Shown: piece after piece, positions 14,577 to 19,685 of the stretch
Position numbering within the stretch: position 1 is the stretch's first letter
How the letters are laid out: each line of letters begins with the position of its first letter
Origin: CAZSMK01 sp964608095
GTDB taxonomy: Bacteria; Sumerlaeota; Sumerlaeia; MWCT01; JAGHBZ01
Direction: 5' to 3'
DNA: 19,685 nt
Assembly: GCA_964608095.1 (NCBI GenBank)
Contig: CAZSMK010000015.1
Coordinates: 1 to 19,685 of the forward strand
Made by a program: the position numbers and the translations under genes
The notes under the pieces: model-generated
The model's input: only the letters and a program-made list of their open reading frames with translations
Told to the model about the DNA's origin: nothing
Databases searched by the model: none

Positions 14577-15308
14577 TTATACGATGTTATGACATTTAAC
14601 GGTAAAATTGTTGGTTAGTGAATCAAAAGATTCAGGTACGGAGTGATAACCGATTGCAAAATGACCCTTTGCCGGCTCATAGCATTTATACACCCGGTTA
14701 CAAATATCCATAATACTATTTCTATCGTCCTTTTTGGTTGTGACATTATCAATAACCGGAGCGCCGGAATGGATTGTGTTCCACATTGAACGTTTCACAT
14801 ACCATGTGGGTAAAGAAATCGCTCCCTCTCTGTACAAATCGAGGAGTGCGGTTCCCGCAGACACATGATCGTTATGCGCATCGAATTTATAGCTCATGGT
14901 GTGGTGATAAACCGGCGTTGATAGCGATGCATGATTCTGAAACTGAAGTACGATCTGCTTGACGGTATCGGTCGAAAGGGACCCATCTGAAAACTGAAAG
15001 ACCTTTATTCTTTCGGTGCTGATTCCCATAATTTCCGCAGCCTTGAAAAATTCATCCCGCCGCGCATTGATAAAATCCGCCTTGCTGAGCGCCCCGCCGG
15101 GAAAGTGTTCTTCCTGCGGGTCATGATAACGCTCATGCCAACGACATTTGAATGCGCCATTAAGGCACTCATACGTTTCATCAGCCGCACCGTCGGTCAA
15201 GAGGACAAAATAGACCTCGCATCCTTGCTTTTTCTTCTCGAGAATAGCGGCTGACATGCTTAATGTCTCATCATCAGGATGAGGGATATAAAAAATATGC
15301 GTAGCCAT
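14577..15308 (-). CDS. PIG-L (LmbE-like) family deacetylase
   Basis: The 243-residue cytoplasmic protein has no signal peptide. The zinc-site signature HPDDE (10-14) is at the N-terminus and the second metal motif is AHNDH (144-148, H145 and H148). Family members remove N-acetyl groups from GlcNAc derivatives, for example MshB, BshB, PIG-L and the archaeal diacetylchitobiose deacetylase. The segment around 54-72 (KCRWHERYHDPQEEHFPGG) is an unusual His- and charge-rich stretch. It is encoded between the sugar-binding protein and the permeases of an amino-sugar locus, where an imported N-acetylated sugar is the probable substrate. No NagA-type deacetylase is visible in the window, so it may take that role. 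Its ribosome site (GAGTGA) is weak. Confidence 0.87.
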   Translation of the reverse strand: MATHIFYIPHPDDETLSMSAAILEKKKQGCEVYFVLLTDGAADETYECLNGAFKCRWHERYHDPQEEHFPGGALSKADFINARRDEFFKAAEIMGISTERIKVFQFSDGSLSTDTVKQIVLQFQNHASLSTPVYHHTMSYKFDAHNDHVSAGTALLDLYREGAISLPTWYVKRSMWNTIHSGAPVIDNVTTKKDDRNSIMDICNRVYKCYEPAKGHFAIGYHSVPESFDSLTNNFTVKCHNIV

Positions 15309-15343
15309 AGTTCACTCAAGTCGAACGTGGGGATGTAAAGATA

Positions 15344-16639
15344 TCATTCCTGACTCAACACCTCATTCCACTGCTGCGCGGCTTTTTTCAGCCCTTCTTC
15401 CGCCGACATCCTACCCAGGCACACCTCTTCCGTAATTTCATCAAAGATTTTGAATAATTCTCGGGATTGCTGTGGAACCTGTACGATAACCGCCTCGGGC
15501 GCTTGTTCCGCCGAAAGCTTTCGCGCACGACCCGTAAGAGTATCTTCAACGTCGGTGAAATAAGGGTCTGCCATCGCCTCCTTATTAGAGGGGAGGATAG
15601 TCGTGAGCTTACTGAATTTGAGCTGATTCTCTGCGTTGGTGACGAAGTGTGCAAACTCGACTGCCTCTTTCGGATGTTCACTTTTCTGTGCAAGAGCAAG
15701 CGTATGAAGTGCGACAAAAAACACCCCCCCATCTTTCCAGCGCAGTTTTTGTCCTACCACCGTATTTTCATAAATATCCGGCGCGTCGGATTTGACCTGC
15801 TTTAGAAACACCGCGCCGGTGCCGAGAATAGCGAGCCTACCGCTCTTATACAATTCAATGGGGCGCCGATGCATGGCGGTGAGCGCCTCGCTCGGGACCA
15901 GACCTTCCTTGTAAAGGTCGGTCCAGAACTTGAATACCTCGACTGCCCGGGGCGTGTAAAAAGCCGCCTTGGTACCGTCTTCGTTGAGCAGGGGGACGCC
16001 CGCTTCGAGCAGATAATGGCGCAGCGAACCCGCCTCTGTATAAGTCGGGAAAATCCCGAATTTATCCGTCTTCTCATGTATTATCTCCGCCGCTTTCCGA
16101 ACCTCTTCATACGTTTTTGGTAGATTCTCTACATCTATTCCGGCCTCTTCGAATATCTTTTTGTTGTAAAGCGATATCTCTCCTGTGCTGTACCATGGCA
16201 ACGCATAAATCCTGTCGTTATACCTACACCCTTCCTCGACCATGTTGGAGAAATATTCGTCGAAAACCTCCGGGGGGAGCAGGTCGTCAATAGGTCGGAT
16301 AAAATTGCCTCGCGCATAGACATGGATGGCATCAGTCGATAGGTTGATCACATCCGGAGGATTCTTCCCCATAAACGCCGTCATGAGCTTTGTATCGTAA
16401 TTTTGGTAAGGATAATCGAGCCAGTTGATTTTAATATGCGGGTTAGCGGTCTCGTACTCCTCGAATAGTTCGAAGAAATAGGAATCGAATGTGGGACGCA
16501 GCTGCATAGTAAGAAAGGAAATTTCTATTTTCTTTTTGTCGCTGGAAGGTTCCTCGCCGGCTTGTTGGCTGCATCCGAACCAGAGAAGTATCACTAAGAA
16601 GAGAAGGAGCGCCGCCATAAGGTTGAAACGTTTCATCAT
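15344..16639 (-). CDS. Extracellular solute-binding lipoprotein of a CUT1 sugar ABC transporter
   Basis: The 431-residue protein starts at ATG 16639 (or 16636) behind GAGGT. The signal peptide has a Lys-Arg patch, a hydrophobic core and WFGC (C23), giving a lipid-anchored sugar receptor; Trp-Phe before Gly-Cys is a slightly unusual lipobox. After it the sequence follows the family-1 solute-binding fold: EISFLTMQLRPTFDSYFFEL, then NPHIKINWLDYPYQNYDTKL, and later NPPDVINLS and YALPWYSTGEISLYNKKIFE. It is the first gene of a minus-strand operon under a TTGACA/TACAAT promoter. A palindrome covering its start codon may be an operator. The ligand is inferred from GH20, ROK and PIG-L neighbours to be an N-acetylated amino sugar or oligosaccharide. 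Confidence 0.92.
   Translation of the reverse strand: MMKRFNLMAALLLFLVILLWFGCSQQAGEEPSSDKKKIEISFLTMQLRPTFDSYFFELFEEYETANPHIKINWLDYPYQNYDTKLMTAFMGKNPPDVINLSTDAIHVYARGNFIRPIDDLLPPEVFDEYFSNMVEEGCRYNDRIYALPWYSTGEISLYNKKIFEEAGIDVENLPKTYEEVRKAAEIIHEKTDKFGIFPTYTEAGSLRHYLLEAGVPLLNEDGTKAAFYTPRAVEVFKFWTDLYKEGLVPSEALTAMHRRPIELYKSGRLAILGTGAVFLKQVKSDAPDIYENTVVGQKLRWKDGGVFFVALHTLALAQKSEHPKEAVEFAHFVTNAENQLKFSKLTTILPSNKEAMADPYFTDVEDTLTGRARKLSAEQAPEAVIVQVPQQSRELFKIFDEITEEVCLGRMSAEEGLKKAAQQWNEVLSQE
16623..16636. promoter_or_regulatory. Putative LacI-family operator at the start of the binding-protein gene
   Basis: TTGAAACGTTTCAT contains the perfect 12-bp palindrome TGAAACGTTTCA (16624-16635) with the central CG typical of LacI-family operators. 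It shares 12 of 14 bases with the site at 16941-16954. It overlaps the second ATG and the Lys-Arg-Phe codons of the binding-protein gene, about 33 bases downstream of the predicted transcript start, where a bound repressor could block elongation. Because these bases also encode residues, chance cannot be excluded. Confidence 0.45.
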
Positions 16640-16675
16640 TATTACCTCTTTTATAGGTTAAGACTCGAAAGAAAA

Positions 16676-16705
16676 ATTGTAAAGGTCTGTGCAGCCGTTT
16701 GTCAA
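16676..16705 (-). promoter_or_regulatory. Sigma-70-like promoter for the sugar transporter operon
   Basis: On the minus strand a perfect -35 TTGACA (16700-16705), an 18-bp spacer and a -10 TACAAT (16676-16681) predict a transcript start near 16669, about 30 nt before the binding-protein ATG. AACTT-c-AAGTT (16705-16715) overlaps the upstream edge of the -35 box and might bind a regulator. This is the strongest promoter-like sequence in the window. Confidence 0.7.
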
Positions 16706-16841
16706 ACTTCAAGTTGGCTTAATCCCGGAGAAACGCTCCCTTCTCGAAAGAAAAAAACATTGCAGAAGAGACCCCCGGCTCTGCCGCTCTCGCTCATTAG
16801 GTCATATACGTCTTATTTGACTTATCGAGACCCGGTGTAAG

Positions 16842-16877
16842 CTTTACCAATTCGGATGAAAATCAGCCCTGGTAAAG
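16842..16877. repeat. Inverted repeat CTTTACCA-N20-TGGTAAAG
   Basis: Perfect 8-bp arms (16842-16849 and 16870-16877) are separated by 20 bases, in the middle of the divergent control region. The centres of the arms are 28 bp apart, which is closer to a paired protein-binding site or cruciform than to a compact hairpin. No T-tract follows. It could be a second regulator site shared by both transcription units. Confidence 0.4.
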
Positions 16878-16940
16878 TCCCCAACCTGATTTTGTTTGCA
16901 TCACCCCTCTGGGACAATGTAGAGTTGCACGTATTTATTG

Positions 16941-16954
16941 TTGAAACGTATCAA
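16941..16954. promoter_or_regulatory. Putative LacI-family operator before the DUF4434 gene
   Basis: TTGAAACGTATCAA is a 14-bp palindrome with a central CG and one mismatched pair. It is nearly identical to the site at 16623-16636. It lies 79 bp upstream of the DUF4434 start and overlaps a weak candidate -10 box, consistent with repression. No LacI-type regulator is encoded in the window. Confidence 0.5.
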
Positions 16955-17033
16955 ATCTTTCATAAGAGTTATTCTTATCGGGAGCGAAGATTTCTCTTAT
17001 CCTGATTCACACGAAGAAAACGGAGGAAAAACC

Positions 17034-17957
17034 ATGAAAAAAATCACAGGGACTTTCCTGGACGAAATCACGTGGGATATCCCGCCCCAGAACTGGGGGC
17101 ACGGCGAATGGCGCAAAGAGTTCGATACCATGAAAGAAGCCGGCATAGATACCGTTATCATTATCCGCTGTGCGCTACGCGATATGGCGGTCTATCCCTC
17201 TGAGGTGCTGGGTATCAAGGACGTTCCTGACCTCGCGGGCATGTTTCTGGACGAGGCGGAACGATGCGGTATGCACCTCTTTTTTGGTTCGAACGACCCG
17301 GGCGATTTCGGCTATAAATTCGAGACATGGAAAGAATGCTGGGAAGTCACGAAAAAAGTTATTCCGGAAATCCATCAACGCTACGGGGAACACCCTGCGT
17401 TTCGCGGATGGTATATCGCGCCTGAAACCTGCGTCGCCACGGAAGGCTCGCTCGAAACATTCAAACGCCAGAGCGATTTGATGAAGGAACTTGCGCCGGA
17501 TAAACCTGTCCTTATCTCGCCGTATTATCCTTCATGGGTTTATAAAGACGACACGAAGGAAGATAGGCATAAAAAGTTCGTAGACGAATGGCGAAAGATT
17601 TTCGCTTATGCCCCTAACGTGGATATCTGCGCGTTTCAGGATGGTTCATGCGCGTTTCGTCATCCCGATGGAATATTTCCCGTCGACGAACTCGAAGACT
17701 ATGTCAAAGAACTTCACCAGCTCTGTCATGAAGCCGGGGTCACACTATGGAACAATGTCGAAACGTTCGGGCGAACGTATCCGATCAAGTTTCCTCCGAT
17801 TGATTGGCGTTTGTTGAAACGGAAAATGGAAATTGCCGACCCATTTGTTGAAAAGCATATCACCTTTGAATTCAGCCATTTCTTGAGCCCGAATTCAATG
17901 TGGGAATCAGCACGGCATCTATATAAACGATATTGCGAGGAGATTATGGGCGAGTAG
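17034..17957 (+). CDS. DUF4434-family TIM-barrel protein (probable glycosidase-like)
   Basis: The 307-residue protein starts at ATG 17034, with GGAGG seven bases upstream. It has no signal peptide, so it is predicted cytoplasmic. The N-terminus GTFLDEITWDIPPQNWG (6-22) and EFDTMKEAGIDTVIII (29-44) match the opening strands of DUF4434 proteins. WYIAPETCVAT (127-137, E131) and LWNNVETFGRTYP (238-250, E243) lie at the ends of barrel strands where glycosidase acid/base and nucleophile residues usually sit, and FQDGS (201-205) adds another acidic loop. These are candidate catalytic residues by position only. Its gene is 38 bases before the Gfo/Idh oxidoreductase gene, suggesting they act on the same sugar. 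No activity is established for the family to my knowledge. Confidence 0.75.
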   Translation: MKKITGTFLDEITWDIPPQNWGHGEWRKEFDTMKEAGIDTVIIIRCALRDMAVYPSEVLGIKDVPDLAGMFLDEAERCGMHLFFGSNDPGDFGYKFETWKECWEVTKKVIPEIHQRYGEHPAFRGWYIAPETCVATEGSLETFKRQSDLMKELAPDKPVLISPYYPSWVYKDDTKEDRHKKFVDEWRKIFAYAPNVDICAFQDGSCAFRHPDGIFPVDELEDYVKELHQLCHEAGVTLWNNVETFGRTYPIKFPPIDWRLLKRKMEIADPFVEKHITFEFSHFLSPNSMWESARHLYKRYCEEIMGE

Positions 17958-17995
17958 CCTGCCGTAATCTTAACTCAAGAACAGGAGATAAAGAA

Positions 17996-19270
17996 ATGTC
18001 AGCAGTTGAAGCGGTGCTTCTGGGGGCGGGACAACGCGGGACTGATTCCGCTGGAGGATTCGCCCGTCGCCATCCCGACGAACTCAAGTTCATTGCCGTT
18101 GCCGAACCGGACGAGGGCAGAAGAGCCCGGTTTGCATCACAACACAATATCCCCTCGGAACGATCCTTCTCTTCATACGAAGAGTTGTTAAACAAACCAC
18201 AGCTCGCCCCCCTCTGTTTTAACACGACGATGGACCCCGACCATCTACCCTCGTCGCTGCGTGCACTCGAGAAAGGATACCATCTTTTCCTCGAGAAGCC
18301 AATGGCGAATACCGCGGACGGCTGCCTTAAGATTGCGCGGAAGGCAGGGCAGAAAAACCTTATGGTGCAAATTTGCCACCCGCTTCGTTTTACACCGTTC
18401 TACCTGAAGGTGAAGGAGCTTATCCAGGATGGCGCAATAGGAGAGATCGTGTCCTTCTCGATGTCTGAAAACGTCTGCTACTGGCATTATGCGCATAGTT
18501 TTGTCAGGGGGAACTGGCGAAGGCAAGAGACCAGTGGTCCCTTTATTCTCACCAAATGTTGTCACGATATGGACCTGGCAATCTGGTTTGCCGAATGTCA
18601 TGTTTCAAAGGTGGCATCATTCGGAGAGCGTTCCTTTTTTACCGAAGAAAATGCGCCAAAAGGTGCGCCAGAACGTTGTACCGACGGTTGCCCGGTCGAG
18701 AAAACATGCCCGTTTTATGCCCCGGCGCTCTATCTCGGTGATGTGACGGAGTGGCCTGTCAGCGCGATCTCGCTCGATTCCTCCCTCGAAGCACGCCGGC
18801 ACGCACTCGAAACAGGTCCTTACGGCAGGTGCGTGTTCAAATGTGATAACACTATAACCGATCACCAAGTGGTATCAGCTGTGTTTGAAGACGGGGTTAC
18901 GTTCAATTTTGCAGTTCGTGCCAATACCTTTCATCCGTACCGGACGGTGCGAATCCTTGGAACCGAGGGGGAGCTCAATGGACATTTCGAGAAGTCAGAA
19001 ATTTCCGTGATGAGATTCGCGCCGGGTTTCGGCATAGGGCAAAAACCCGACATTTACACCACTACTCCTCTTGATGGAGCACATGGAGGCGGCGATACCG
19101 GCGCTATTCGCAACTTCCTCCGCTGCTTTCAAAAAAACGATTTTTCATCCATCCAACATTCTCTTGAACTCGCGGTTGAAGGGCATCTTCTTGCCTTTGC
19201 TTCAGAACAATCCCGCCTGTCAGGGAAGATTGTTGACATGAACCGCTTCAAGGATACCTACACCACGTGA
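17996..19270 (+). CDS. Gfo/Idh/MocA-family oxidoreductase with cysteine-rich insert
   Basis: The 424-residue protein starts at ATG 17996, with AGGAG (17983-17987) eight bases upstream. An in-frame extension upstream would overlap the DUF4434 gene and is rejected. The N-terminal Rossmann domain has LLGAGQRG (8-15) for NAD(P), and EKP (100-102) is the family lysine motif. The C-terminal domain has CCHDMDLAIWF (188-198), where H190/D191 resemble the usual catalytic pair. An insert carries C228, C232 and C238 (PERCTDGCPVEKTCPFYAP) and further C279 and C283 (GRCVFKC), a pattern that could bind zinc or an iron-sulfur cluster. Family members oxidise or epimerise sugars and cyclitols, and some cleave glycosides by an NAD-dependent route. 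The substrate is probably a sugar of this locus. Confidence 0.9.
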   Translation: MSAVEAVLLGAGQRGTDSAGGFARRHPDELKFIAVAEPDEGRRARFASQHNIPSERSFSSYEELLNKPQLAPLCFNTTMDPDHLPSSLRALEKGYHLFLEKPMANTADGCLKIARKAGQKNLMVQICHPLRFTPFYLKVKELIQDGAIGEIVSFSMSENVCYWHYAHSFVRGNWRRQETSGPFILTKCCHDMDLAIWFAECHVSKVASFGERSFFTEENAPKGAPERCTDGCPVEKTCPFYAPALYLGDVTEWPVSAISLDSSLEARRHALETGPYGRCVFKCDNTITDHQVVSAVFEDGVTFNFAVRANTFHPYRTVRILGTEGELNGHFEKSEISVMRFAPGFGIGQKPDIYTTTPLDGAHGGGDTGAIRNFLRCFQKNDFSSIQHSLELAVEGHLLAFASEQSRLSGKIVDMNRFKDTYTT

Positions 19271-19337
19271 ATGGTGAATATCTTTTTCGACAGACGACCG
19301 AACTTCGATATCTGACCGCAACCCCCTGCTATCGGGA

Positions 19338-19352
19338 TTCGTTCCGAACGAA
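19338..19352. repeat. Inverted repeat TTCGTTC-c-GAACGAA
   Basis: Perfect 7-bp arms flank a single base. The core resembles the GTTCGG-g-CCGAAC element at 191-213 in arm content and 1-nt centre, and it is preceded by TATCGGGATT. That short string also recurs, as TTATCGGGATTT, near 6198 and 9771. It may belong to a loose family of intergenic elements. Confidence 0.35.
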
Positions 19353-19439
19353 CCAAGCCCGGACAAACCCTTTATCTTGCATTATTCGCTAAGGACAGGT
19401 GGTATTTTAAGCCGACCCTGGATGTGCACAAAAATTCGG

Positions 19440-19451
19440 GACTAAACAATC
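19440..19451 (+). repeat. 12-bp direct repeat, copy 1
   Basis: GACTAAACAATC is repeated exactly at 19547-19558, 107 bp downstream. Both copies sit in the same non-coding region after the Gfo/Idh gene. Two copies alone do not define a function; paired binding sites or decayed repeats are possible. Confidence 0.4.
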
Positions 19452-19546
19452 AATCTTCTCACAGGAATGTGTGCACGACTTCAGGCTCAGGTTATGTAAT
19501 GAACCTCAAGAGATTCGCGAAATAGGAGTTTTGCGGGAAACAATTA

Positions 19547-19558
19547 GACTAAACAATC
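19547..19558 (+). repeat. 12-bp direct repeat, copy 2
   Basis: This is an exact second copy of GACTAAACAATC. It is followed by GGTTTTAAGATTG, while copy 1 is followed by AATCTTCTC, so AATCTT/AAGATT occur in opposite orientation next to the two copies. Confidence 0.4.
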
Positions 19559-19642
19559 GGTTTTAAGATTGAATGTTGTGCTCATCATTGTTGTAAGATA
19601 CCGATTACGGATTATACCATTCTCTCATAACCGTTAGATTAT

Positions 19643-19681
19643 GGAGCCCTTTTAAATCCCCTCTTGAGAGGGGTAGGCTCC
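19643..19681. repeat. Nested inverted repeat at window end
   Basis: Outer arms GGAGCC (19643-19648) and GGCTCC (19676-19681) enclose an inner stem CCCCTC-TTGA-GAGGGG (19658-19673). The inner hairpin with its TTGA loop resembles a common short dispersed intergenic repeat of environmental bacteria, from memory. It could act as a terminator only without a U-tract. The element may continue past the window. Confidence 0.5.
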
Positions 19682-19685
19682 GATG

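Larger units (their letters stand above)
16640..17033. promoter_or_regulatory. 394-bp divergent control region
   Basis: No gene is seen between the minus-strand transporter operon and the plus-strand DUF4434 gene. The region holds the TTGACA/TACAAT minus promoter, an 8-bp inverted repeat with a 20-bp spacer (16842-16877) and a LacI-type palindrome (16941-16954). It also holds a weak plus promoter, TTGCAC (16925-16930) with 18 bp to TATCAA (16949-16954), whose -10 would overlap that palindrome. An upstream in-frame extension of the DUF4434 reading frame to 16938 has no ribosome site and is treated as non-coding. Confidence 0.55.
19271..19685. other. Non-coding 3' region with repeats
   Basis: No reading frame with a ribosome site or recognisable product is found after the Gfo/Idh gene. 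The stretch carries a 7-bp inverted repeat (19338-19352), two copies of GACTAAACAATC (19440-19451 and 19547-19558) and a nested inverted repeat at the end (19643-19681). No clear intrinsic terminator follows the stop at 19270. Confidence 0.55.

Noticed and set aside
225..17995. 15-base match ACAGGAGATAAAGAA at 225-239 and at 17981-17995
   Set aside because: The second copy is the ribosome site of the Gfo/Idh gene; the first is not followed by a start codon. One 15-base match in a window this size is not far from chance.

Overview
The window looks like chromosome from an uncultured, free-living heterotrophic bacterium. Long genes with strong AGGAGG-type ribosome binding sites, lipobox signal peptides, a pseudopilin-like domain of the kind common in Planctomycetes-, Omnitrophota- or Sumerlaeota-like genomes, a DUF4434 protein and a Gfo/Idh/MocA protein point that way. 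The phylum cannot be fixed from this sequence alone. No tRNA, rRNA, insertion sequence, phage gene or CRISPR array was seen.

Layout. (1) 1-346 is non-coding and rich in short inverted and tandem repeats. (2) 347-1846 (minus) is a secreted GHL10 (DUF187) glycoside hydrolase. (3) 2094-6181 (plus) is a four-gene set behind a good sigma-70-like promoter: an isocitrate/isopropylmalate-type dehydrogenase, an isocitrate lyase/PEP mutase-family lyase with the KRCGH signature, and the large and small subunits of an aconitase/isopropylmalate-dehydratase-type enzyme. Together they could make a compact isocitrate, methylisocitrate or dimethylmalate module. (4) 16639 down to 6258 (minus) is a run of co-directional genes: sugar-binding lipoprotein, PIG-L deacetylase, two CUT1 permeases, secreted GH20 hexosaminidase, ROK kinase, SGNH lipoprotein, then a small ORF, a membrane protein fused to a pilin-like domain, and a small lipoprotein. 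(5) 17034-19270 (plus) holds a DUF4434 TIM-barrel protein and a Gfo/Idh/MocA oxidoreductase, divergent from cluster 4. (6) 19271-19685 is non-coding with repeats.

How the genes may work together. Clusters 4 and 5 read as a locus for amino-sugar glycan use. GH20 would release GlcNAc-type sugars, the binding protein and permeases would import them, and the ROK kinase and PIG-L deacetylase would process them in the cytoplasm. The Gfo/Idh and DUF4434 proteins may handle a modified sugar. No ABC ATPase, NagA or NagB is present, so a shared ATPase and an alternative deacetylation step are implied.

The most interesting regulatory sign is a pair of nearly identical CG-centred palindromes, TTGAAACGT(T/A)TCA(T/A). 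One covers the start codon of the binding-protein gene (16623-16636) and the other lies just before the divergent DUF4434 gene (16941-16954). They look like operators for one LacI-family regulator controlling both arms. Other points to check are the polytopic membrane/pilin-domain fusion and the lyase/dehydratase/dehydrogenase operon.
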